A DNA stretch of 16,065 nucleotides, from assembly GCA_035353395.1 (NCBI GenBank), contig DAOPZL010000063.1, positions 1 through 16,065 of the forward strand, written 5' to 3'. The notes under the pieces were generated by a model that was given only the letters and a program-made list of their open reading frames with translations, had not been told where the DNA came from and did no database searches. A program made the position numbers and the translations under genes. Below, one piece after another: positions 7,562 to 16,065 of this stretch; positions within the stretch are counted from its first letter, which is position 1; each line of letters begins with the position of its first letter. The stretch is from UBA1801 sp035353395. Its GTDB lineage: Bacteria; Acidobacteriota; Holophagae; Holophagales; Holophagaceae.

Positions 7562-8296
7562 CTAGCGGGCCGCCCCCGCTTCGTCCATCCACGCCTGGAA
7601 CAAGGCCTGCATCTCCGGGTGGCGTTCGGCCATGGCCTCGGGATGCCACTGGACTCCGAGAACGGACGTGCCCGGGAGGCCTTCCACCGCCTCCACGATC
7701 CCGTCGTCGGCCTGGGCGGTGACCTGGAGACCCGGGGCCAGCGCCTTGACCGCCTGGTGGTGGAAGCTGTTCACGCCCACCGTCCGCTGCCGGAAGATGC
7801 GCGCCAGGCGGCTGTCCTCCGCGAGGGTCACGGGGTGGGCGACCGTGTGGCGCCGGCCCTTCTGCACATGCTGGAGGCAGCCTTCCGGGTTCCTGGCGAT
7901 GTCCTGGTGCAGGGTTCCGCCCATGACGACGTTCATGAGCTGCATGCCCCGGCAGATCGCCAGGATGGGCTTCCGCGCATCCAGGGCCAGGCGGGCCAGG
8001 GCGAGCTGGTGCGCGTCCTCCTCCGGGAAGGTCTCGCCGAGACCCCAGGCCGGCTGTTCCCCGTAGGTCAGGGGATGGAGATCCGGTCCGCCCGCCAGCA
8101 GGAGGGCATCCACTCTGGCGAACTGGCTCTCGATGTCCTGGGGCTTCGGTACGGCGGGGAGCAGCAAAGGGACGCCTCCGGCCAGGCTCACGCACCGGAT
8201 GTAGTCCTGGTTGACGTAGGCGCGCTGGAGGCCGGGCGAGGAAGGGCCTTCCATGCTGAGGGAATTCGTGGGGATGCCGATGACGGGAGCAGACAT
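7562..8296 (-). CDS. Class I glutamine amidotransferase, gamma-glutamyl hydrolase type (PuuD-like, peptidase C26)
   Basis: Cytoplasmic hydrolase of 244 residues. Family members cleave gamma-glutamyl bonds, for example gamma-Glu-GABA in putrescine breakdown. The catalytic triad is visible: nucleophile Cys115 in LAICRGMQLMNV, His218 and Glu220 in GVQWHPEA. GGPDLHP (69-75), GGTLHQDI (126-133) and VNSFHHQAV (175-183) are typical of PuuD rather than of biosynthetic amidotransferase subunits. There is no synthetase domain. An AAGGA site lies 9-10 bases before the ATG. A sigma-54-like motif (8327-8344) would place the transcription start about 20 bases upstream of the ATG. No puuA, puuB or puuC gene is nearby, so a polyamine role is not supported here. 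Its place beside a sigma-54 regulator and a racemase/ATP-grasp operon suggests it acts on a gamma-linked product of that operon (inference). Confidence 0.9.
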   Translation of the reverse strand: MSAPVIGIPTNSLSMEGPSSPGLQRAYVNQDYIRCVSLAGGVPLLLPAVPKPQDIESQFARVDALLLAGGPDLHPLTYGEQPAWGLGETFPEEDAHQLALARLALDARKPILAICRGMQLMNVVMGGTLHQDIARNPEGCLQHVQKGRRHTVAHPVTLAEDSRLARIFRQRTVGVNSFHHQAVKALAPGLQVTAQADDGIVEAVEGLPGTSVLGVQWHPEAMAERHPEMQALFQAWMDEAGAAR

Positions 8297-8326
8297 GGGG
8301 CGCGTCCTTCAGGTAGGCTCCTCCCG

Positions 8327-8344
8327 TAGCAAGATGGATGCTAA
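8327..8344 (-). promoter_or_regulatory. Sigma-54-like promoter upstream of the amidotransferase gene
   Basis: Read on the minus strand the motif is TTAGCATCCATCTTGCTA. It agrees with the -24/-12 consensus in TTGC and in the 6-base spacing after xxGCA, but the -24 element has AG in place of the near-invariant GG. It is identical at 15 of 18 positions to the better motif before the divergent racemase operon (10633-10650). The predicted start lies near 8317, about 20 bases before the ATG. The single departure from consensus keeps confidence moderate. Confidence 0.5.
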
Positions 8345-8422
8345 CTGGGGATGCCCGGCGGGCGAGGCACGCGGACACGAGCCCCCGCCGGGAATGCTGG
8401 CCGGAGTTCCCCTCTTGCGATC

Positions 8423-8488
8423 ATCCCTTTCATCCTTTTTATCCTTGTTGAAAACATAAAAAACAAGGATGCAAGGGATGAAAGGGAT
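8423..8488. repeat. Long hairpin built from 9-base repeats
   Basis: The left arm is three 9-mers in tandem: ATCCCTTTC, ATCCTTTTT, ATCCTTGTT (8423-8449). After a 12-base A-rich loop (8450-8461) the right arm is AACAAGGAT, GCAAGGGAT, GAAAGGGAT (8462-8488). The arms pair at 24 of 27 positions, and two of the three mismatches would be G-U pairs in plus-strand RNA. It fills the gap between the 3' end of the sigma-54 regulator gene and the amidotransferase promoter. No U-run follows on either strand, so it is not a standard terminator. It looks like a REP- or MITE-like dispersed extragenic palindrome. Confidence 0.75.
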
Positions 8489-8575
8489 CAAAGAACAGAT
8501 CCGCGTGGTTTCTCTCCGCCGCAGGCCCTGCTGAGTCCGGGAGAGGCGCCGGGGATGGGTGATTGGGTACCTATT

Positions 8576-10606
<2,031 letters not shown>

Positions 10607-10632
10607 GCCGTTCCCTCCGGGAAGTGCTTTCG

Positions 10633-10650
10633 TTGGCATCCACCTTGCTT
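10633..10650 (+). promoter_or_regulatory. Sigma-54 (-24/-12) promoter of the CapA-racemase-ligase operon
   Basis: TTGGCATCCACCTTGCTT fits the consensus YTGGCAC-R-N4-TTGCW except for T in place of C after TGGCA. Spacing between the GG (10635-10636) and GC (10647-10648) elements is exactly ten bases. The predicted start near 10660 gives a leader of about 74 bases before the first gene. It lies in the 127-base gap divergent from a sigma-54 activator gene, the classic arrangement. A TTCCC-TCC-GGGAA inverted repeat (10611-10623) is just upstream, overlapping the regulator's ribosome site, and could be an operator for autoregulation. Confidence 0.85.
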
Positions 10651-10733
10651 ATTGATGCGATATCCGCAGGCACGTCCCGTCCGATGGGCTCCGCAGCCTC
10701 CCGAGGCGCACGATATTCCGAGGATCAGCATCG

Positions 10734-11987
10734 ATGGAAACTTTCTCCGAAATTCCGGATCCAGTCGACTGGGAACAGGGACGGTGGTCCCGCCGCGGGG
10801 CCGGTCCCGCCCAGGGACACCTGATTATCGCCGGGGACTGGGCGCCCATCCGCATTTTCGGCCCCCAGGTGGACGAAGACCCGGAGGCGGTCTACGGAGA
10901 CCTCCTGCCGGTGCTGCGTTCGGGGCACCTGCGCATCGTCAACCTCGAATGCCCCCTGACCGCCCTGGACCAGCCGGCGGTCAAGAGCGGCTCGGTGCTC
11001 AAGGGCGCGCCGGGCCACGTGCGGGGACTCACGGCCGTTCCCTTCGACCTGGCGACCTTGGCGAACAACCATGTGTTCGACCATGGAGTGGACGCTTTCC
11101 GGCAGACCCAGGCGCTCCTGGACGCCCACGGGATCCGCGCCGTGGGCGCGGGCCTGACGCCCGGGGAGGCGTTCCGGCCCCAGGTGCTGGACCTCAACGG
11201 GATCCGGCTGGGCATCGTCAACTTCAGCGAAGGGGAGGATCTCACCGGAGCCGTGCGGGGCCCGGGCGTCTTCGGCTGGGAACCCGGCAGGGCCCGGGAC
11301 CTCCTGGCCGAGCTGGAGGACAAGACGGACGTGCGCGTGGTCGTCTTCCACGGCGGCGTCGAATACATCCCCTTCCCGCCCCCCTACGTGGCGGAGGCGC
11401 TCGAACAGATGGCGGAGGCCGGGGCGGACCTGGTCGTGGCCCACCATCCCCATGTGCCCCAGGGCATCGAGATCCACGGGCGGACTCCCATCTGCTACAG
11501 CCTAGGAAACTTCCTCTTCCACCAGGAGACCGACCTGCTCCACCGGAAGACCGGCTATCTCGTGAAGGCCGGGTTCAGCCGGGGCGGGCTGACGGACCTG
11601 GAGGTCATCCCCTACCGGATCGGCCGGCGAGGGCTGAGCCTGCTGCGCGGCGGGGACCGGGCTGCGTTCCTGGACTCGCTGAGGGCCGTCTCCGAGCCCC
11701 TGGCCTCGCGCCGCGGGATCGAGGAGGCCTGGCACGGCTTCCTTCGCTACCAGGGGCGGGAAGGGTTCCGGGCCGAGGTGGAGAAGATCCTCGCCGAGAT
11801 GGACACCTGCCCGGGGAAGGGCGCCGCCATGTTCCGCAACCGCCTGACGACGCTCCAGCACCGGGAGCAGTGGATGGACCTCCTGACCCGCGTCATGGAA
11901 GGCCGGATCGACGATGCCCCCCAGTGGGCCTACGACCTGATGGCGGAGTGGCAGACGGCCAAGGTGCCCGGAAGCAGCGAGCGATGA
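10734..11987 (+). CDS. CapA-family metallophosphatase-like protein, soluble form
   Basis: Protein of 417 residues with the PGA_cap / CapA fold, a calcineurin-like metallophosphoesterase relative. Motifs in order: GDW (34-36), NLECPLT (70-76), LANNHVFDHG (109-118), HGGVEY (206-211), AHHPHVPQG (236-244) and YSLGNFLF (255-262), which hold the usual metal-binding Asp, Asn and His residues. CapA/PgsA of Bacillus is membrane-anchored and takes part in poly-gamma-glutamate capsule formation; here there is no signal peptide or anchor helix, so it should stay in the cytoplasm. A C-terminal helical extension (about 320-417) is outside the core family. Ribosome site GAGGA (10720-10724). It is first in the operon after the sigma-54 promoter, and its stop overlaps the next start (ATGA). 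The molecular role of CapA proteins is poorly defined, so the activity is not assigned. Confidence 0.88.
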   Translation: METFSEIPDPVDWEQGRWSRRGAGPAQGHLIIAGDWAPIRIFGPQVDEDPEAVYGDLLPVLRSGHLRIVNLECPLTALDQPAVKSGSVLKGAPGHVRGLTAVPFDLATLANNHVFDHGVDAFRQTQALLDAHGIRAVGAGLTPGEAFRPQVLDLNGIRLGIVNFSEGEDLTGAVRGPGVFGWEPGRARDLLAELEDKTDVRVVVFHGGVEYIPFPPPYVAEALEQMAEAGADLVVAHHPHVPQGIEIHGRTPICYSLGNFLFHQETDLLHRKTGYLVKAGFSRGGLTDLEVIPYRIGRRGLSLLRGGDRAAFLDSLRAVSEPLASRRGIEEAWHGFLRYQGREGFRAEVEKILAEMDTCPGKGAAMFRNRLTTLQHREQWMDLLTRVMEGRIDDAPQWAYDLMAEWQTAKVPGSSER

Positions 11988-12877
11988 GCCGGCCGCCCTT
12001 CTCCCTCGTCATCACGGACTCCGGCCTGGGCGGGATGTCCATCTGTGCGGCCCTGGTGCGGCGCCTCGCCCACGCTTCTTCCGGCCGGGACATGGCCATC
12101 ACCTACTTCAACGCCTGGCCCGAGGAAGGGCGCGGCTACAACAAGATCCCCGACATGGAAGGGCGCGTCAGGGTCTTCGACCGGGCGCTGGAGGGCATGG
12201 CGCAGTTCCGCCCGGACGTGATCCTGATCGCCTGCAACACCCTCTCCATCCTCTACGAGCGGACAGCCTTCCGCCGGGCCGGGCGCGTGCCGGCGGTGGA
12301 CATCATCGGCTTCGGCCTGGACCTGATCCTGGAGCACTGGCGCCGCCTTCCGGACAGCCGGATCCTGCTCCTCGGCACCAAGACCACCATCGAGTCGGGC
12401 GAGCACGCGGCCCGGCTGCGCGCCGCGGGGGTGCCCGCCGACCGCATCCTCGGCCAGCCCTGCGACGGCCTGGCCACCCAGATCGAGCAGGGGCCCGGCA
12501 GCGCCCTGGTGCAGGCGATGATCGACCAGTACGTGGGCCAGGCCGCGGCGACGTACGGAGACTCTGGCGCCCCTCTCCTGGCCGCCCTGTGCTGCACCCA
12601 CTTCGGCTACAGCCTCCCGGCGTTCGGACGGTCCCTGGAAGCGAAGTTCTCCGGCCCCGTCCAGGTGCTCGATCCGAACCAGCTCATGGCCGAGCGCGTG
12701 CCGCTGGAGCCCGGGGAGGACCAGGCGCCGGGGAAGCTCGACCTGCAGGTGGTGTCCCGGGTGGTATGGAGCGGCCAGACCGTCCAGGCCATCTCCAGGG
12801 CCCTGGAGCCCGTGTCGCCCCTCGCGGCCCACGCGCTCCGCCACTACCGGCACGATCCCACGTTGTTCACCATCTAG
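11984..12877 (+). CDS. Aspartate/glutamate racemase family protein (MurI-like)
   Basis: Cofactor-independent racemase of 297 residues, predicted to interconvert L- and D-Glu or Asp, or a related acidic amino acid. DSGLGGMSI (12-20) matches the MurI start. The two catalytic cysteines are Cys84 in IACNTLS and Cys204 in LCCTHFGYSL. The second motif differs from the usual GCTHYPLL and has a doubled Cys. The protein is some 25-30 residues longer than typical MurI. The start is ATG 11984, overlapping the capA-like stop by four bases (translational coupling); the frame happens to be open far upstream through that gene, but this is a GC-rich shadow. A housekeeping MurI would normally not sit in a sigma-54 operon, so a dedicated biosynthetic racemase is more likely. 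Substrate not determined. Confidence 0.9.
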   Translation: MSRPPFSLVITDSGLGGMSICAALVRRLAHASSGRDMAITYFNAWPEEGRGYNKIPDMEGRVRVFDRALEGMAQFRPDVILIACNTLSILYERTAFRRAGRVPAVDIIGFGLDLILEHWRRLPDSRILLLGTKTTIESGEHAARLRAAGVPADRILGQPCDGLATQIEQGPGSALVQAMIDQYVGQAAATYGDSGAPLLAALCCTHFGYSLPAFGRSLEAKFSGPVQVLDPNQLMAERVPLEPGEDQAPGKLDLQVVSRVVWSGQTVQAISRALEPVSPLAAHALRHYRHDPTLFTI

Positions 12878-12890
12878 CATGGAGGTTCCC

Positions 12891-13886
12891 ATGAAACGAG
12901 TCCTGCTCATCACCGGCCCGGGAGGCGACGCCCAGGGCTGGGGCGACATGAAGGTCACCGAGAGCGTCAGGGACGCCCTCACCTCGAGCGAGGCCTCGGC
13001 CGAGATCGCCTACGTGGAGAACCAGGATGAATTCCTGCGCCGGATCGAGCGCAGGGACTTCGACATCGCCTGGAGCGCGCTCTACTTCGTCTCCGAGCGG
13101 TCCGACGTGATCGGCGCCAGCGGCGAAGGCACCATGTGGGTGGCGGACGAGCTGGATGCGCGGGGCATCCCCTACATCGGGCCCAGCTCCCTGACCATGA
13201 AGCAGCTGATCGAGAAGCACGAGACCCACCGCATCCTGGCCGAGAACGGGGTGAGGGTTCCGGTCAACCATGTCGTGGCCATCGGCGAGGTTCCCCCCGA
13301 GGTGTCCTTCCCGGCGTTCGTCAAGCCGGACACCGAATCCCGCTCCGTGGGGATCAGCGACCGCAGCGTCGTCCATGACCGGAAGGAACTGGAGGCCCAG
13401 GTCGCCTACGTGCACCAGACCCTGGCCCAGGCCGCCCTGGTGGAGGAGTACCTCCCCGGCGACGAGTACACGGTCCTCATGCTGGGCAACGGACGGCACC
13501 AGGAGCTGCTCCCGGGCATCGTCCGGGTCGACCCGGCCCACTACGGGAAGTACCAGATCCTCCGCAGCGACCTGCGCGGCGTCGGGCTGACGCACATCTT
13601 CATCCCCGATTCCGCCGAGCGCGCCGAGGAGGCCAAGGACCTGACCCTCCGGGCCACGGCCGCCCTGAAGTGCTGGGACCATGTCCGGCTGGACATGCGG
13701 GTGGACTCGGAGAACCATCTCCGGATCATGGAGGTCAACGGGATCCCCGGGCTGAAGCCCATCAAGAGCTGGAGCCCGCAGATCTACTCCCTCTACCATC
13801 CCTCTCCAGAAGGGCCGGCGGGCGCCTACCGGGACATGCTCCAGCTCATCCTCAGGTCCGCCTGGGAGCGCAACGGCCTGGCGTGA
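12891..13886 (+). CDS. D-alanine-D-alanine ligase-like ATP-grasp enzyme
   Basis: ATP-dependent carboxylate-amine ligase of 331 residues, Ddl-like. The N-terminal domain carries GEGTMWVADELDARGIPYIGPSSLTMKQLIEKHETHRIL (about 78-116), the Ddl pattern of Glu, then IPYxG, then a Lys. The ATP-grasp part has PAFVKP (141-146), SRSVGI (150-155, in place of GSSxGV), VEEYLPGDEYTV (184-195) and the metal site D268-R270 with MEVNGIPGLKP (280-290). KSWSPQIY follows, where Ddl has a substrate serine region. The omega-loop area (HYGKYQILRSD) differs from Ddl, so the acceptor may not be D-Ala. ATG 12891 has GGAGG five bases upstream; an in-frame ATG at 12879 precedes that site and is unlikely. It ends the operon, 13 bases after the racemase. 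The probable job is joining the racemase product to another amino acid (inference). Confidence 0.87.
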   Translation: MKRVLLITGPGGDAQGWGDMKVTESVRDALTSSEASAEIAYVENQDEFLRRIERRDFDIAWSALYFVSERSDVIGASGEGTMWVADELDARGIPYIGPSSLTMKQLIEKHETHRILAENGVRVPVNHVVAIGEVPPEVSFPAFVKPDTESRSVGISDRSVVHDRKELEAQVAYVHQTLAQAALVEEYLPGDEYTVLMLGNGRHQELLPGIVRVDPAHYGKYQILRSDLRGVGLTHIFIPDSAERAEEAKDLTLRATAALKCWDHVRLDMRVDSENHLRIMEVNGIPGLKPIKSWSPQIYSLYHPSPEGPAGAYRDMLQLILRSAWERNGLA

Positions 13887-14147
13887 ACCTTCCCGTGCGG
13901 ACCCCGTCGATAAGGTCAAATAATTATTAATTAATATCGAAGCAGTGAAGAAACAGATGCTCCGGGGTCCGGACTCGTTTGATAACTGTTTTGATACGTG
14001 TTCTTCACGCTAGACTGGTGCCGGGATGGGAGTTGCCCGCGCCCCACTGTGGAGCTTTCCCATCCCCGACCAATCAATCCTCAGTAGAACCGCGGGTGGA
14101 AGCCCCCCCGCCAAGGCTGGGCCCTGTGTCTGCATCGGAGCTTCTTC
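13887..14147. promoter_or_regulatory. Structured intergenic region between ligase and chemoreceptor genes
   Basis: No gene seen. A 9-bp inverted repeat, CGGACCCCG (13898-13906) and CGGGGTCCG (13963-13971), brackets an AT-rich block (13917-13936). A second stem, CGGGATGGGA (14022-14031) with TCCCATCCCCG (14058-14068, one bulge), lies in the predicted leader of the chemoreceptor gene. Between them GCTAGACT (14009-14016) is a possible -10, with TTGATA 14 bases upstream, a spacing too short to be convincing. The first structure may end the upstream operon; no U-run is present. Confidence 0.4.
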
Positions 14148-15737
14148 ATGCTCAAACTGCGCGATCTGAAAATCTGGAAACGCCTCACCCTCGGCTTCGG
14201 GTCGCTGGGCCTGGCCCTGGTGGTCACGGCCCTGGTGTCGCTGTGGGGCCTCGGCGCCCTGCGCACCGGCATCGAGGCCGTGAGGGCCGAGGCGAGGAGG
14301 GCCGATGTCGCCCGGGACATGGTGAATACCATCTCCGAGATCAATCTCACGATCTACCAGGTCATCACGGAGAAGAGCGCCGTCGGGAAGCAGGGCCAGC
14401 TCGATGTCATGGGAACGCTCCGCAAGCGCTACAAGGAAGCCATGGCGCGGCTCAAGGAGGGCGCGGACCAGGAGGACCTGTCCCTGCTGGCGGGGGTCGA
14501 GGCGGCCCTGCAGTCGGGCAAGGGGGTCAATGACACGGTCATCACCCTCGCGACTTCCGGAAAGGAGGGCGAGGCCGCCCAGACCTACCTGCTCGAGGGA
14601 GGCAACATCAAGTCGGCCGTGGCCCGGGCGTGCCAGAGCTATCTGGAGCGCCGGAACGCCCGGATGACCCAGGTCGAGAACGCGCTCGGCGCCACCATGG
14701 CCCGGGTCCGCTGGATCCTCGCCCTGGCGACCCTGCTGGGCCTGGCGCTCGCCGCATGGATAAGCAGCCTGATCACCCGCATCTACATCACGGACATCGC
14801 CGCGGTGGCGGAACACACGAAATGCCAGGCCGACGGCGACTTCTCCAGGGACGTCCCCGGCGACTTCTGCGGCCGCAAGGACGAGTTCGGGAGCTTCGCC
14901 CGCGACTACCAGGCGATGACCGTGAATGTCCGCAGCCTCCTCTCCGAGTTGTCCTCGGGGGTGCAGTCGGTGGCTTCTTCCGCGACGGAACTCTCCGCCT
15001 CCGCGGAAGAGATGGCGGCGGCCACCAACGAGATCGCCGGCACCACCGATTCCCAGCGAGAAGGTTCCGAACGCATGGCGGCGGCGATCGCGGAGTTGTC
15101 CGCCTCCATCGACGAGGTGAGCCGCGGCGCCCAGGATGCCATGCGCCAGATGGAGGACGCGGTCGAGGCCACCCACAAGGGCGACGCGGCGGGCGGCGCG
15201 ACCCAGACCGCCATGGAGGGAGTGACCGCGACCGCCAGGCAGATCTCCTCGGCCATCACGGTCATCACGGAGATCGCCAACCAGACCAACCTCCTCTCCC
15301 TCAACGCGGCCATCGAGGCGGCCAAGGCCGGCGAGCACGGCAAGGGCTTCGCGGTCGTGGCCGAGGAGGTCCGGAAGCTGGCCGAGCGCAGCGCCTCCTC
15401 GGCCAAGGAGATCGCGACCTTCATCCACGCGGCCCAGAAGGCGGTGGACGAGGGAGGGGCCACGGTGGCCACCACCGTGCAGCTCCTGAAGCAGATCCGG
15501 GCCAGCCTGGAATCCTTCGCCCTGCAGACCCGGCAGATCAGCGTGGCGACCTCGGAGCAGAGCAGGGCCGGGGCGGAAGTGGCGAAACGGGTGGAGCAGA
15601 GTGTCAACGACGCCACGGCCACCGCTTCCGCCACGGCCCAGATGGCGGCCACCACCCAGGAGGTGGCCCGGACGGCCCAGGACCTGGCCCAGGTGGCCGA
15701 CCGCCTCCAGGGCATGGTCCAGCGGTTCAGCCTGTAG
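14148..15737 (+). CDS. Methyl-accepting chemotaxis protein with four-helix-bundle sensor
   Basis: Transmembrane chemoreceptor of 529 residues. A cytoplasmic start and first membrane helix (about 13-36) are followed by a periplasmic helical region (about 37-187) of the 4HB type, a second membrane helix (about 188-210), a HAMP domain (about 208-262) and the long coiled-coil signalling domain. The hairpin tip, which binds CheA and CheW, is EIANQTNLLSLNAAIEAA followed by KAGEHGKGFAVVAEEVRKLAERS (about 375-416), nearly canonical. Glu/Gln/Ala-rich heptads on both sides are candidate methylation sites. There is no C-terminal NWETF-type CheR tether. A GGAG site is seven bases before the ATG. It is alone, with no che genes nearby. 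Ligand unknown; closeness to the sigma-54 operon could be chance. Confidence 0.95.
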   Translation: MLKLRDLKIWKRLTLGFGSLGLALVVTALVSLWGLGALRTGIEAVRAEARRADVARDMVNTISEINLTIYQVITEKSAVGKQGQLDVMGTLRKRYKEAMARLKEGADQEDLSLLAGVEAALQSGKGVNDTVITLATSGKEGEAAQTYLLEGGNIKSAVARACQSYLERRNARMTQVENALGATMARVRWILALATLLGLALAAWISSLITRIYITDIAAVAEHTKCQADGDFSRDVPGDFCGRKDEFGSFARDYQAMTVNVRSLLSELSSGVQSVASSATELSASAEEMAAATNEIAGTTDSQREGSERMAAAIAELSASIDEVSRGAQDAMRQMEDAVEATHKGDAAGGATQTAMEGVTATARQISSAITVITEIANQTNLLSLNAAIEAAKAGEHGKGFAVVAEEVRKLAERSASSAKEIATFIHAAQKAVDEGGATVATTVQLLKQIRASLESFALQTRQISVATSEQSRAGAEVAKRVEQSVNDATATASATAQMAATTQEVARTAQDLAQVADRLQGMVQRFSL

Positions 15738-15745
15738 CCCGGGGC

Positions 15746-15760
15746 CCCGCTGCCTGCGGG
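15746..15760. terminator. Small hairpin between convergent genes
   Basis: CCCGC (15746-15750) pairs with GCGGG (15756-15760) around TGCCT, in the 36-base gap between the chemoreceptor stop and the stop of the convergent last gene. The stem is short and lacks a T-run, so a terminator role is only plausible from position. Confidence 0.3.
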
Positions 15761-15773
15761 TTGGGACGAGGCG

Positions 15774-16065
15774 TCACCGCAGCGCCCACCGGAAGGTCCG
15801 TCCGTAACGGCGGCCGAGCGCCAGGGTGAGGCGCCCGGGATCCAGCTCGTAGACGGCGGACCAGCGGGTGCGGGGAACGGACACGGTTTCGAGGAGGTCC
15901 ATCGCCCCCTGCGCGCCGGGGAGTCCCTTCCCCTCCCTCAGCCGGGCGGAGGCGGCGGCATAGCGCCAGCACGCGCGGTCCCTCGCGGGGGGAGGCACCT
16001 CCGCGAGGAGGAAGTTCGTCGAGACCATCCAGGGGGTCCCGCTCCGGATCACCCGGAGCCGGCCG
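15774..16065 (-). CDS. C-terminal part of a peptidase C45-like linear amide hydrolase / acyltransferase (5' beyond right edge)
   Basis: About 97 C-terminal codons are visible, running into the window from the right. The pattern MVSTNFLL, then ACWRYAAASARL, a helix ending AMDLLETVSVP, then TRWSAVYELDPGRLTLALGRRYGRTFRWAL matches the end of the linear amide C-N hydrolase group (choloylglycine hydrolase / acyl-CoA:6-aminopenicillanate acyltransferase relatives, Ntn-hydrolases). These cleave or form amide bonds. The catalytic N-terminal Cys lies off the edge, so activity cannot be judged. It converges on the chemoreceptor gene. The call rests on a short C-terminal pattern. Confidence 0.6.
   Translation of the reverse strand, partial: GRLRVIRSGTPWMVSTNFLLAEVPPPARDRACWRYAAASARLREGKGLPGAQGAMDLLETVSVPRTRWSAVYELDPGRLTLALGRRYGRTFRWALR

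Noticed and set aside
7562..8296. Putrescine degradation (Puu) locus
   Set aside because: No gamma-glutamylputrescine synthetase, oxidase or aldehyde dehydrogenase gene is nearby; only the hydrolase family matches.
8423..8488. Intrinsic terminator for the sigma-54 regulator gene
   Set aside because: The stem is strong, but neither strand has a U-run after it; the internal 9-base periodicity fits a repeat element better.
10734..13886. Poly-gamma-glutamate capsule operon
   Set aside because: Only a CapA-like gene is present. CapB (Mur-ligase-like) and the membrane CapC are absent, and this CapA lacks an anchor.
13900..13916. Sigma-28 (flagellar) promoter suggested by CGTCGATAA before the chemoreceptor gene
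   Set aside because: Only the -10-like half resembles GCCGATAA; no TAAA-type -35 at the right spacing, and it lies about 240 bases from the start.
13980..14147. Cyclic-di-GMP or other riboswitch in the chemoreceptor leader
   Set aside because: Stems are present, but the conserved GEMM core (GCAAA and tetraloop-receptor patterns) could not be found, nor that of another known riboswitch class.

Overview
The window is 16 kb of bacterial chromosome, mostly very GC-rich. It has periplasmic-binding-protein transport, a transmembrane chemoreceptor and a sigma-54 regulator. These point to a free-living, motile Gram-negative-type bacterium. Acidobacteriota (Holophagaceae-like) or a GC-rich proteobacterium would fit, but no marker gene settles it. 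No rRNA, tRNA, CRISPR array, insertion sequence or phage gene was seen.

Layout. (1) 1-3026, minus strand: the start of a branched-chain amino-acid ABC transporter operon, in the order binding protein (livK), permease (livH), permease (livM, cut by the left edge). This block is visibly less GC-rich than the rest. (2) 3372-4901, plus: a DHA2-type (EmrB/QacA-like) MFS efflux transporter, divergent from livK across an AT-rich regulatory gap. (3) 4992-5819, plus: a secreted S1/P1-family zinc nuclease with all nine metal ligands. (4) 6045-7559, plus: an ABC-F ATPase whose leader holds a GC hairpin and a possible tiny leader ORF. (5) 7562-8296, minus: a PuuD-like class I glutamine amidotransferase (gamma-glutamyl hydrolase, peptidase C26). 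(6) 8576-10606, minus: a sigma-54 enhancer-binding regulator with an unusual winged-helix C-terminus. (7) 10734-13886, plus: a tight three-gene operon encoding a CapA-like metallophosphatase, an Asp/Glu racemase and a D-Ala-D-Ala-ligase-like ATP-grasp enzyme. (8) 14148-15737, plus: a methyl-accepting chemotaxis protein. (9) 15774-16065, minus: the C-terminal end of a peptidase C45-like linear amide hydrolase, cut by the right edge.

The most interesting part is 7.56-13.89 kb. A sigma-54 activator gene sits between two transcription units. The divergent racemase operon is preceded by a motif that matches the -24/-12 consensus (10633-10650). The amidotransferase gene is preceded by a near copy of it (15 of 18 bases identical, 8327-8344 minus). 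Together this suggests a small sigma-54 regulon: a racemase making a D-amino acid, an ATP-grasp ligase joining it to something, a soluble CapA-like enzyme, and a gamma-glutamyl hydrolase that could trim or degrade the product. The product is unknown. The canonical poly-gamma-glutamate synthase genes (CapB/CapC type) are absent, so this is not an ordinary PGA capsule locus.

All functional calls rest on motifs read by eye. No database search or folding calculation was run.
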